Source: Candidatus Omnitrophota bacterium (GTDB lineage Bacteria; Hinthialibacterota; Hinthialibacteria; Hinthialibacterales; JAKPRU01). From it: DNA of 43,299 nucleotides. The translations under genes were made by a program, and so were the position numbers. The stretch lies in assembly GCA_029568995.1 (NCBI GenBank), contig JAKPYU010000310.1, forward strand, positions 1 to 43,299. Direction: 5' to 3'. Numbering within the stretch: position 1 is the stretch's first letter; every line of letters starts with the position of its first letter. Positions 15,522-25,806 of the stretch are shown here, piece by piece. The notes below the pieces were generated by a model. It was given only the letters and a program-made list of their open reading frames with translations, was not told the origin of the DNA and did not search any database.

Positions 15522-15977
15522 TCAATCCCAACCCAGAAGATAGCTCATTTGAAGCCGGGTGTCTTTCAGACGCACCGCAACAAGCCTGGAAATCATTTCC
15601 ATGATGGAGGCTTTCAGAGACACGTCCTCCTTCAGGAGTTTCAGCAACGGTTCTCGGGGAATCCGGAGAAGCCTGGACTGTTCCATGCACAGGCAGGACG
15701 CGGTCAGGACATGAGGGGGAACCAGGGCGGACCAGCCGAAGAAATCGCCGCCTTCCACGAAGTCCACGACGATCTTGCGATGCCTGGGCAAGTCCATTTC
15801 AACCGCAACTCGTCCGGAAAGAACCAGATACAATGCATCCGCCGCGTCATTGGCCTGATAAACATAAGTCTCGGCGGGACAATCCTTGAGTTCGGAAATT
15901 TCTGCCAGTTTCCGGACTTGTTCGGCATTGTAGCTTCTCAGACATGCGAGACCTTGAAGAAGTTCCGGTGAGACCAT
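15522..15977 (-). CDS. Stand-alone cyclic-nucleotide-binding-domain protein
   Basis: The 151-residue protein is a single Crp-type effector domain. The beta-roll is visible: ETYVYQANDAADALYLVLSGRVAVEMD (residues 36-62), then VVDFVEGGDFFGWSALVPP, with GDFFGWSAL in the place of the nucleotide-binding cassette. A long C-helix follows (KASIMEMISRLVAVRLKDTRLQM). There is no helix-turn-helix after the helix, so it is not a complete Crp/Fnr regulator. Related stand-alone domains act as sensor subunits or by protein contacts. The cassette lacks the typical Arg that contacts cAMP phosphate, so the ligand may differ. It is transcribed away from the rRNA genes. Confidence 0.85.
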   Translation of the reverse strand: MVSPELLQGLACLRSYNAEQVRKLAEISELKDCPAETYVYQANDAADALYLVLSGRVAVEMDLPRHRKIVVDFVEGGDFFGWSALVPPHVLTASCLCMEQSRLLRIPREPLLKLLKEDVSLKASIMEMISRLVAVRLKDTRLQMSYLLGWD

Positions 15978-16215
15978 TTTGACACCTTACGGTTGAGAAT
16001 CGGATTGGATCGCCCGTCTCTGGGGACCGGATTCTATCCGCATTGAAGTGCGGCAAGCCTATCACCCACCTGTTGAAAGATCAATCCCATTGGAAAAGCG
16101 ACCTGTCTCGCTTCAATCGAGATTGCCTGTCAGCGAAAAGAGTTCGGAGAGGATATGTCATGATCGCTCTGTGAAGAATCGGTATTTTTATGAGAGTTTT
16201 TTCTGTTGAATTCTC

Positions 16216-16224
16216 TGGTATAAT
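16216..16224 (+). promoter_or_regulatory. Extended -10 promoter of the 23S-5S unit
   Basis: TGG-TATAAT is a perfect -10 hexamer preceded by an extended TGN motif. The region around the -35 position is T-rich (GTTTTT) without a clear hexamer. It lies about 300 bp before the 23S rRNA and shows that the unit is transcribed independently of any 16S gene. Confidence 0.6.
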
Positions 16225-16449
16225 AGACTGATAAGAAAGAACTTAAGGAAAAGAAAGGGATCAAGAGGGAGGAAAAATGATGTGGGGGGACTTGCAAATT
16301 GCCGATCGAGATACTATCATTTCAACTCTGTGAATGAGCGAATTCTTCCGAATTTGTCTCTTGCATTGTGAAATACACCTGATATCATAATAGGTGGTTC
16401 AAAAACCCACTCAGATCGGGTGGGGCCGCTTCTGTGTCGATGGAGCGGG

Positions 16450-16461
16450 TGTTCTTTGACA
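16450..16461 (+). promoter_or_regulatory. boxA-like antitermination element
   Basis: TGTTCTTTGACA resembles the rRNA boxA (TGCTCTTTAACA), the NusB/NusE binding site in rRNA leaders. It sits about 60 nt before the 23S rRNA. Confidence 0.55.
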
Positions 16462-16488
16462 AGTGAATAGCAAAGTGTTGTATAGGTA

Positions 16489-16501
16489 GTGGGACAATAC
16501 T
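16489..16501 (+). other. 5' half of the 23S processing stem
   Basis: GTGGGACAATACT is fully complementary to AGTATTGTCCCAC at 19547-19559. The 13-bp pairing brings both ends of 23S together, as expected for an RNase III substrate. Confidence 0.75.
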
Positions 16502-16520
16502 GCGTGTGTAAACGGGTATT

Positions 16521-19526
<3,006 letters not shown>

Positions 19527-19546
19527 TTTCGGCCCGTAAGCCGCGT

Positions 19547-19559
19547 AGTATTGTCCCAC
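19547..19559 (+). other. 3' half of the 23S processing stem
   Basis: AGTATTGTCCCAC pairs with 16489-16501 over 13 bp without mismatch. See the 5' half for interpretation. Confidence 0.75.
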
Positions 19560-19640
19560 CACCCGGACAACACCTTTGCTCCGGTTGTCACCCGATTCGC
19601 CGTCTTTCCGGAAGGCAATCCAGAAGAAGGAAATTCAAGT

Positions 19641-19758
19641 TTTGGGTGGCCATAGCGGCGGGGATCCACCTGTTCCCATCTCGAACACAGAAGTTAAGCC
19701 CGCCTACGCCGATGGTACTGCCGGGAAAACCCGGTGGGAGAGTAGGTCGCCGCCCAAA
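19641..19758 (+). rRNA. rrf: 5S ribosomal RNA
   Basis: The 118-nt sequence has 5S features. The terminal stem TTTGGGTGGC pairs with GCCGCCCAAA. The segments CACCTGTTCCCATCTCGAAC, GAAGTTAAGC and GCCGATGGTA are present, followed by GTGGGAGAGTAGG. It lies about 115 bp after 23S in the same transcript. Confidence 0.95.
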
Positions 19759-19764
19759 TTTTTG

Positions 19765-19800
19765 AATAAACCCCGCCTCGGCGGGGTTTATTGTTTTCTA
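19765..19800 (+). terminator. rRNA operon terminator
   Basis: An inverted repeat AATAAACCCCGCC/GGCGGGGTTTATT of 13 bp with a very tight centre is followed by GTTTTCT. It lies directly after 5S. Confidence 0.85.
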
Positions 19801-19922
19801 TTGGGTGAACAATTGTTTACTTATTTTGACAGATCTTCTTATTTCATATCCCTTTTCTTTGCTCAGGGTGTCCGATAGCATTTTGAAGGGCATGGCCAGT
19901 TCATACCTGGAGAAGGATTTCT

Positions 19923-20882
19923 TTGATTCCGAGTTCTCGCACATTCGATTCCCCGCTCGATATTCTCCTGGCGGAGGATGATCCGGTTACGCAACGACTG
20001 ATTCGGGGCATCCTTGAACGGTTCGGTTATGCGGTTCAGGTTGTTGCGGATGGCAAACAGGCCTTCGAGACCATTCGAACCTCCGGCGTTCAGTTCCTGA
20101 TCACGGATTGGGTCATGCCCGAGATGGAGGGACCGGATTTATGCAAGCGGATCCGCGAAGAGATCCGGGATCGTTATATCTACATCATCCTATTAACGGC
20201 GCGTGCGGAGACCGCGGACATCATCAGCGGGATTGAAGCCGGGGCGGATGACTACCTGGTCAAACCTTTCGAGCCGGATGAACTGCTGGTTCGGATCCGT
20301 GCGGGACAACGTGTCATCACGCTGGAGCGGCGGCTGAATGAGGCGCAGGAGCAGCTGCGTTTTCTTGCTTTCCACGATGATCTGACCGGTCTCTTGAATC
20401 GCCGTGCCGTATTGGATCGTCTTCGAGAAGAGATTGCGCGATCCGGAAGGCAGGATACGCCGTTGTCGGTGATTTTTTTCGATATTGACCATTTCAAACG
20501 CATTAACGATACCTATGGACATTTGGCAGGAGATCGGATTCTGAAAGGAGTCGCCGAGCGCGTCGGCAAATTATGTCGTGCCTACGATGTGTTTGGTCGA
20601 TATGGTGGAGAGGAATTTGTCATTCTGATGCCCGGGACCAGTCAGTCTGCCGCTGCCTGCGTAGCCGAGCGCATTCGCCGTGCCCTGGCCGCCGAACCGA
20701 TTCTGACTCAACCGGAAGCAATTGGCTTAACCGCGAGTTTCGGGGTTTGCGAAATGACGTCGGATCGGGAGGTTGAAACCGATTTGATTATGAAATCTGT
20801 CGATGAGGCCTTGTACCGGGCGAAGGAGGGAGGGCGGAATCGGGTTTGTGTTGCCGGGGACGATATTCTCTCGACAGAATGA
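19923..20882 (+). CDS. PleD-like response regulator with GGDEF diguanylate cyclase domain
   Basis: The 319-residue protein joins a receiver domain (residues 12-130) to a GGDEF domain (about 150-312). In the receiver the acidic pair is E18/D19/D20, the phospho-acceptor is Asp62 (LITDWVMP), with Thr92 and Lys114 as switch residues. The cyclase part has FDIDHFKRINDTYGH, the active-site GGEEF at 228-232 and an intact inhibitory site RAYD (219-222) five residues before it. It should make c-di-GMP when phosphorylated and be product-inhibited. The start is TTG, with AGAAGGA about 5 nt upstream; no in-frame ATG is available. It is the first gene of the signalling block after the rRNA terminator; no histidine kinase is next to it. 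Confidence 0.92.
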   Translation: MIPSSRTFDSPLDILLAEDDPVTQRLIRGILERFGYAVQVVADGKQAFETIRTSGVQFLITDWVMPEMEGPDLCKRIREEIRDRYIYIILLTARAETADIISGIEAGADDYLVKPFEPDELLVRIRAGQRVITLERRLNEAQEQLRFLAFHDDLTGLLNRRAVLDRLREEIARSGRQDTPLSVIFFDIDHFKRINDTYGHLAGDRILKGVAERVGKLCRAYDVFGRYGGEEFVILMPGTSQSAAACVAERIRRALAAEPILTQPEAIGLTASFGVCEMTSDREVETDLIMKSVDEALYRAKEGGRNRVCVAGDDILSTE

Positions 20883-21023
20883 CAGGACAATTCAACTCCA
20901 TCTGCGCGGGAATTTGAGAAAAATATAAAGGGAATCCTGCTTCCATCCTATTGATATGCAAAGAGTTAGGTGAAAGTATCTTATCCGGTGCGGATAAGAA
21001 TACGCAAATTTTTTATGGAAAGC

Positions 21024-21050
21024 TAAAGGTTTTCACCTTTTTGTCGATAA
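21024..21050 (+). promoter_or_regulatory. Sigma-28 (FliA-type) promoter
   Basis: The sequence is TAAA, 15 bp, GTCGATAA, against the consensus TAAA-N15-GCCGATAA: 11 of 12 bases match with exact spacing. It lies 40 bp before the start of the 59-aa ORF, in an otherwise non-coding stretch. Confidence 0.65.
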
Positions 21051-21089
21051 CTGGGACGAAGATCCAGGAATCTCTTTACAGGTGCTGAA

Positions 21090-21269
21090 ATGGGTGTCTC
21101 GGCTGTTGAAGGTGCCATAGGATTGCCCAACCTGATGGGCGCGCTGCTCCAGGCGACGATGCAGCAGTCGCTGGAATTGGCCGCACAGCAGGCAGCAATA
21201 AATCTTACCCTCCAAACTCAGGGCGCTTCCATTGAAGGGTTGGGCGAGCTAATCGACATCTACGCTTGA
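21090..21269 (+). CDS. Small 59-aa protein, possible YjfB-like motility protein
   Basis: The ORF encodes a 59-residue, glutamine- and alanine-rich helical peptide. It contains LMGALLQATMQQSLELAAQQ (about residues 15-34) and ends GLGELIDIYA. The start has AGGTG five nt upstream and a sigma-28-type promoter 40 bp upstream, which supports a late-flagellar or motility role. The overall plan, a short alpha-helical peptide with several Gln and a terminal LG..IDI motif, is reminiscent of the putative motility protein family YjfB. That assignment is from memory and weak. No signal peptide or membrane segment is present. Confidence 0.55.
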   Translation: MGVSAVEGAIGLPNLMGALLQATMQQSLELAAQQAAINLTLQTQGASIEGLGELIDIYA

Positions 21270-21671
21270 GCTTCCACTCGATTCCCTTTTTCCCCATCAC
21301 CATAACAATCCTTCCTGACCTGTCTCCTCTTTATTGGTGGGGCGTTTGGCCCACTGGCGGGACAGACCTCTATGCCTGTCGATGGGCGATTGTGAGCCGG
21401 CTTTCTCAGGAACGAATGTGAGGGATCTTGCGGGTAACAATTCTTTTCATCCGACTTCAGTTTACTGCTCCCGCAACCGATAACTTGAATTGGTTATTTG
21501 TATGTGGCAGCCGGTAAGGAGGAGTCTGATCCGGTTTGCCTTTTAATCTCGCTTCTCTCGGGTTGTTCACGCCTGCCTGATTTCTCCGTTCAGAGAACGG
21601 GGAATCCCATCGAGGGCTTTGAGAGGAAAACCTTGCACGGTTGGAGCGACGATCCAACCGGGGGAGGCATC
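21270..21671 (+). other. Gap between the 59-aa ORF and the YvyF-like gene
   Basis: This stretch of 400 bp has no convincing protein gene. It holds a sigma-28-like promoter at 21456-21483 and a leader of about 180 nt before the YvyF-like start. The frame of the downstream gene is open to 21498, but that extension has no family features. Confidence 0.5.
21456..21483 (+). promoter_or_regulatory. Sigma-28-like promoter of the YvyF-like gene
   Basis: The -10 element ACCGATAA differs from GCCGATAA at one base. The -35 side is TTCAGTTT, against TAAAGTTT, with one base more than the ideal spacing. It is weaker than the promoter at 21024 but lies before a flagellar-type gene. Confidence 0.45.
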
Positions 21672-22100
21672 ATGTTCGGAAATTGCGACGCATGTCAGAA
21701 GTACGGTCCGTTGGACAATTACGGTTGCTGTAAATCCTGTGCGAAGACCGAGGAAGACCTCATTGCGGTTGCGCGTGAGTTCATCCGCCGCCATCGGAAG
21801 GTGAATATCACCGATCTGGCCGAGGCGTTGGGGATCGATCCGATTCGGGTCTTCAAGTGGCTGCAGCAGGGACGTCTTCGTACTTCCGGAGTGAGGGATA
21901 TCTGTCCCGATTGCGGTCAGCCGATTCTGAACGGACTGTTCTGTGGATGTACCCAGTACGTGGAAACGATCACTCCCGATGGAGTCGATGCGAAATCCCA
22001 CGGAACTCCCCGGCGGGTCCAAGCCAAGTGGGAAGAATACTGGCTCACCAAGTCCAAAATTCATCGCCACCGACATCGCCGGATCTGGCTGAGTACTTAG
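21672..22100 (+). CDS. YvyF-like flagellar-regulon zinc-ribbon/HTH protein
   Basis: The 142-residue protein has three parts. The first is an N-terminal cysteine cluster, CDACQKYG followed by CCKSC (residues 4-22). The second is a helical region with a helix-turn-helix-like stretch, NITDLAEALGIDPIRVFKWLQQGRL (about 44-68). The third is another zinc-ribbon, CPDCGQPILNGLFCGC (residues 77-92). This order matches the flagellar operon protein family exemplified by Bacillus YvyF, found next to flgM. The C-terminal tail is basic (KIHRHRHRR). GGAGG 5 nt before the ATG decides the start. Its role is probably regulatory in flagellar expression. No flgM or flgK is adjacent here. Confidence 0.7.
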   Translation: MFGNCDACQKYGPLDNYGCCKSCAKTEEDLIAVAREFIRRHRKVNITDLAEALGIDPIRVFKWLQQGRLRTSGVRDICPDCGQPILNGLFCGCTQYVETITPDGVDAKSHGTPRRVQAKWEEYWLTKSKIHRHRHRRIWLST

Positions 22101-22118
22101 GGATACTAAGAGGACTGT

Positions 22119-23237
22119 CTAAGTGTTCCCGCGCAAGATATTCAAGATCTGCTCTCCGGAGCGTGCCAACAGGCTGAGCAACGCATCGGTAACTTCCTTG
22201 TCGTACGCCGTTCCCCGGTTTTCTTTGAAGTAGGTGGTGATCTGCGATGCGGGCCAGGCCGGCTTATAGCAACGCTCGGTCGCCAGCGCATCACATACCT
22301 CCGCCACAATCAGCATTCGGCTGGGCAGAGCGATTTCCTCCCCTTTGAGGCCTTGTGGATATCCTTTCCCGTCCACTCGTTCATGATGTTCATGAACGAA
22401 CACGGAGACTTCCGCCAGGGAGCCGATGGGAGCCAGGATCTTGTAGCCGGTCTCCGAATGCGTCTTCATGATTTCATATTCTTCCGGGGTCAGCTTATCG
22501 GGTTTGAGCAGAATGCTATCGGGAATCCCGATCTTTCCGATATCGTGAAGCAGACCCGCAATCCGCAGAGATTCATTGTACTCTCCGGGCAGGGAAAGCT
22601 CGCGGGCAAGAGTCAAGACAAAGTTGGAAACCCGTGCACCATGTCCTTTCGTATAGGGATCTTTGGCTTCCAAAGCCAGAGACAACGATTCGATGGAATG
22701 AATCAGGAATCCCTTGATTTCCCTGGTTTGTTCTTCCACCTTCTGTTCCAGATAATTTCGATACTCGATGTTCTCCAGAACCAGCCGTCTTCGCTCCAAC
22801 GCGCGCGAGGCAATCAGTTCCACCAGGTCCAGGTTGAAGGGTTTGGTGAGAAAGTCGTAGGCCCCCAGCCGGACGGCCGAGACCGCGTCCTCCAGGGTCG
22901 GCTGGCCGGTCATGAGAATGACCGGAATGTTCTGGTCCAGAACAATGACATCTCTCAGGATATCGATACCGGTCAAGCCAGGCATATAAATGTCCGTATA
23001 CACGAGGTCGAAGTCGAACTGCCTGCTGCGAATGCGTTCGAGCGCTCGGCGCCCGTCGGTGAATTGTTCCGTTTCATATCCCAGCATTCGGAGAAATTCG
23101 CTCAGCATTGCACAGATGTCGACCTCATCGTCGATTACAGCGATGCGTTGCTTGAGATCGGATGTGTCTGGCTGGTATCGAGTGGACTGGATTCCTGGGT
23201 GCATACGCATATCTGGAAACAATGATATGATGATCAT
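22119..23237 (-). CDS. RpfG-like response regulator with HD-GYP domain
   Basis: The 372-residue protein has a receiver domain (about 30-150) and an HD-GYP phosphodiesterase domain (about 175-365). Receiver residues are D36/D37, phospho-acceptor Asp82 (VYTDIYMP), Thr110 and Lys132. In the output domain the metal-binding pattern is visible: H199 in KGHGARV, H231-D232 in LLHDIGKIGIPD, H260, H284-H285, and GYP at 292-294. The usual VADVFDAL block reads VAEVCDAL, so the Asp that commonly binds metal is Glu313. It should hydrolyse c-di-GMP and so oppose the cyclase at 19923. The start at 23237 is uncertain; the ATG codons at 23210 and 23204 are alternatives. It is transcribed divergently from the receiver-HEPN gene. 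Confidence 0.92.
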   Translation of the reverse strand: MIIISLFPDMRMHPGIQSTRYQPDTSDLKQRIAVIDDEVDICAMLSEFLRMLGYETEQFTDGRRALERIRSRQFDFDLVYTDIYMPGLTGIDILRDVIVLDQNIPVILMTGQPTLEDAVSAVRLGAYDFLTKPFNLDLVELIASRALERRRLVLENIEYRNYLEQKVEEQTREIKGFLIHSIESLSLALEAKDPYTKGHGARVSNFVLTLARELSLPGEYNESLRIAGLLHDIGKIGIPDSILLKPDKLTPEEYEIMKTHSETGYKILAPIGSLAEVSVFVHEHHERVDGKGYPQGLKGEEIALPSRMLIVAEVCDALATERCYKPAWPASQITTYFKENRGTAYDKEVTDALLSLLARSGEQILNILRGNT

Positions 23238-23332
23238 TGTACTCTATCGGGCGGATTGAATCGAGGGTATTCCTGTCTTTGAGTGATTTGGGTGATACAC
23301 TGATAAAAATCCGATGGCGGATTTGGTGGACA

Positions 23333-24577
23333 ATGGAACAGGATCGACTGATTCTTCTGGTTGATGACAATTCTCAGTACCGGTCTGCCGTGGCCCGAAA
23401 TCTCACGGTGGAGGGGTACCGCGTTCTGGAGGCGGAGGACAGTTCCCAGGCCCTGGAGCAGCTGCAGCGGGAATCTCCGGTGGCGATTATCACCGATCTG
23501 GACATGCGAACGCACGATGAGGGACTGCAATTGATCCAGCAGATCAAGCGGAGCTACCCGCATCTTCCGGTCGTGATGGTGTCGGCGGTTGGTGGTTTTG
23601 ATGAAGGGGCGCTGGCTCGTCAGTACGGGGCCATGTACGTTGTCAGCAAATCCAGGATCGATGCGGAGATCGAGAAGCTATACGAGCGGCTGGACCGGAT
23701 CTGCCGGTATCGGGATGAAATCGATGCACTGCGGGATCTTGTGGAAAGCGCCGACAATGAAGAGGGCATGGACCGTCGGCAGCTGTACCAACGACTGGAT
23801 CATCTGTTGCAGGAACAGGACCTGGATGCCGGAATGAAAGGGATCGTGTTCGAGCTGCGGGACCGGTTGGAGGTTTCTGACCGCATGAAGAACCGCTCGG
23901 AGCGCCCAACGGTCGATCTGGAGGGTTCCCTGAACGAATTGCGCAGATTTCTGCCGGAGTTGGATTCGCTCCATCCGGAGACCCAGACCATGCTGGCTAT
24001 CGGGTATCATTTGGAGCGCTCGGAGCCGAGTGCTGGCATGTCCGTCTCGCGGAATGCCTGCTTTTCCTATTCGTTTGCTGTTGAAAATGAGGTGAAGAAC
24101 CGGATTGGCAAGCGTGTGACCCGGTTCTTGACAGGCGGAGAGGCGGAGAAGATTCTTCGAGACCTTTATGATGCCAAAATTGACAATTTGGACATTTTTT
24201 TCAATCAATATATTGTGCGAACGATTCAGGCGAACGATCTGGATCTGAATTCGGACATTACACGCCAGGTTCTTGAACGGATGTTGCGCCACCGGCAGAA
24301 GTACAAGCCGGACGGTCTGAAAGCGTTAGGCGTGATGTTCTTTTGTTTTGGTCGAGCATTCAGTTTTCAGGGAATCAGCGGGACAGTGACGGTGAAGAAT
24401 CCCATGGCGTTGAAGGGATTGGATGACCATCAAACCATGAGGCTTTCGGGATTCCTGATTCGCCTGCAGCATCTGCGGAATCCGTTCGTGCATCCGGAGT
24501 TCAGCGATCGGGAGAAGACGGTGTCCATCCGGGACACGGCGATCGAGTGTCTCCGATTGGCATCGCACCTGGTATAA
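23333..24577 (+). CDS. Receiver-domain protein with a putative C-terminal HEPN domain
   Basis: The 414-residue protein has a normal receiver domain at residues 5-115: D11/D12, phospho-acceptor Asp55 (IITDLDM), Ser84 and Lys106. A helical linker follows (about 115-210). The C-terminal 200 residues match no output domain I know, with no helix-turn-helix, GGDEF or EAL. They are helix-rich and end with LQHLRNPFVHPEF, an R-N-x3-H arrangement (Arg382, His387) typical of HEPN domains, many of which are RNases or nucleotidyl-transfer targets. The HEPN reading is inference from the motif and its place near the C-terminus. The frame is open back to 23237, but the ATG at 23333 precedes the receiver directly. 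A short stem-loop lies after the stop. Confidence 0.7.
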   Translation: MEQDRLILLVDDNSQYRSAVARNLTVEGYRVLEAEDSSQALEQLQRESPVAIITDLDMRTHDEGLQLIQQIKRSYPHLPVVMVSAVGGFDEGALARQYGAMYVVSKSRIDAEIEKLYERLDRICRYRDEIDALRDLVESADNEEGMDRRQLYQRLDHLLQEQDLDAGMKGIVFELRDRLEVSDRMKNRSERPTVDLEGSLNELRRFLPELDSLHPETQTMLAIGYHLERSEPSAGMSVSRNACFSYSFAVENEVKNRIGKRVTRFLTGGEAEKILRDLYDAKIDNLDIFFNQYIVRTIQANDLDLNSDITRQVLERMLRHRQKYKPDGLKALGVMFFCFGRAFSFQGISGTVTVKNPMALKGLDDHQTMRLSGFLIRLQHLRNPFVHPEFSDREKTVSIRDTAIECLRLASHLV

Positions 24578-24580
24578 CGG

Positions 24581-24599
24581 GACGGATCTCGAATCCGTC
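24581..24599 (+). terminator. Possible weak terminator hairpin
   Basis: GACGGAT-CTCGA-ATCCGTC forms a 7-bp stem four bases after the stop of the receiver-HEPN gene. No strong T-tract follows. Confidence 0.35.
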
Positions 24600-24789
24600 G
24601 TCGATCTTAAGACTTGCTTTTGCGGGCATAAATATGCTAATGTCGAATAGATAGTAGCCAGTTGCATTGAAAATCCTATGAAATGTGCATGTCAGGGGCA
24701 ATTCCCGGCGGAGGAGGCAGAGACGGGACAGGTGCGGAATTCCGCAGCTGGAATTTTCGCGATATCCCGGTATCCCGCGCAACACTCTT

Positions 24790-25497
24790 ATGAAGAGCTC
24801 TGCATTTAATCTTGCTTTTAAAGTCCACCGCAATGAAATCCCGTTCGCCGAGGGAATCCTGAAGGCAAATTCGGAAGGAGCGGCGGAGGATTTCCTTGAC
24901 GCGCTGAATTCGCTTGCCGGCGAAGTGCGCTATGATCCCGCACAGCTGCCCGACCTTCTGGCACAGGCACAGGGGGCATCGGGCGGTGCGGCTGTGCCGC
25001 CGCTGCAAGAGATGAAGCCGGGTGTGGATCTTTCGGCTCTACTCGAGGAAGTCAATAATCTCCACAAGAAGAAACGGGATCTGGAAGAGGGGATCACGAC
25101 ACTGAAATCCATGGCGGCCCAGCGACATCCCTTGATTGTTCCGGGGGTCAATTCCGTCATGCTTCTGATCGTCTGTGCTGTGGTGGTGATGATTCTTTTT
25201 ACATTTGGCCAGCCGATTGTGGGACTGGTGTTCATTTTACTGGGATTGGGCGGAGCCGGAATGATCTACATGAAGGATTTGAAGGTGCTGCAAAAACAGC
25301 GTGCGGAAGCCGAAAAACGCCGGGCGAAACACGAGGCGGAGATCACACGCTTGCAGACGATGCTGGAGGAAAATGAGAAATTGATGGCGACCAAAGAGGC
25401 CGAGCTGAAAGCCGCCCAGCAAGCGATGGCTGCCGCACGACCGGACCTGTCCTGGGCGGCAGATGGATCTCCCGGAGCGCCGAGATCGGACATCTGA
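24790..25497 (+). CDS. Membrane protein with two helices and a coiled coil, function unknown
   Basis: I do not recognise this 235-residue protein. The N-terminal part (about 1-80) is soluble and acidic. Then comes a coiled-coil stretch, LLEEVNNLHKKKRDLEEGITTLK (about 80-105). Two hydrophobic segments follow around residues 122-160 with a short turn (FGQPIVG). A long charged coiled coil, KQRAEAEKRRAKHEAEITRLQTM and onward (about 165-225), forms the C-terminus. It may be an inner-membrane scaffold. No clear Shine-Dalgarno precedes the ATG at 24790, and the frame is open to 24685, so the start is uncertain. It overlaps the next small ORF and precedes a STAS gene on the same strand. Confidence 0.65.
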   Translation: MKSSAFNLAFKVHRNEIPFAEGILKANSEGAAEDFLDALNSLAGEVRYDPAQLPDLLAQAQGASGGAAVPPLQEMKPGVDLSALLEEVNNLHKKKRDLEEGITTLKSMAAQRHPLIVPGVNSVMLLIVCAVVVMILFTFGQPIVGLVFILLGLGGAGMIYMKDLKVLQKQRAEAEKRRAKHEAEITRLQTMLEENEKLMATKEAELKAAQQAMAAARPDLSWAADGSPGAPRSDI

Positions 25498-25714
25498 GGT
25501 GAATGAGGAATTCTCACAGGACTCTTCGGGACGAACCGCCATTTCTCTGCAGGATATCTGCCTGAGCAACAGTTGGGCGCTGCAAGCCATTCTCGAATTC
25601 CTGGAAGAAGAAAAACCCGGTTCAAAAGACAGGATCTGGAATAAGTACCTGGAGTTGAAAAGGATTTCGGAAGAAGAAGGACACCGGATGGATGCCGATT
25701 CAGACCGGGCATGA
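25463..25714 (+). CDS. Small hypothetical protein
   Basis: This ORF of 83 codons overlaps the 3' end of the previous gene by 35 bp in another frame. It could also begin at the GTG at 25499, just past that gene's stop, giving 71 residues. The predicted product is acidic and helical, with ALQAILEFLEEEKPGSKDRIW in the middle. I know no family for it. It is supported only by its position between two same-strand genes and by the absence of a better frame in the gap of about 310 bp. Confidence 0.4.
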   Translation: MDLPERRDRTSEVNEEFSQDSSGRTAISLQDICLSNSWALQAILEFLEEEKPGSKDRIWNKYLELKRISEEEGHRMDADSDRA

Positions 25715-25806
25715 GAAGTTGTTCCGTGGAGGATCTCCGCGGTTCCGATGACAGAAAGCATTACAGGAGTTTTGTGTTGGAAAGAGTGTAAGGAGCGAAG
25801 GACAAC

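Larger units (their letters stand above)
15978..16488. other. Leader region upstream of 23S rRNA, no protein gene seen
   Basis: This interval of about 510 bp holds the upstream region of the cyclic-nucleotide-binding-domain gene and the promoter and leader of the 23S-5S unit. No 16S rRNA sequence and no spacer tRNA occur here. The leader is AT-rich around 16180-16270. Confidence 0.7.

Noticed and set aside
19816-19910. TTGACA upstream of the diguanylate cyclase as a promoter
   Set aside because: The best -10 candidate (TATCCC) is weak and spaced by only 15 bp; too uncertain to list.
20883-21023. Possible c-di-GMP riboswitch near the cyclase and other c-di-GMP genes
   Set aside because: No GEMM-type conserved core could be recognised in the intergenic regions.
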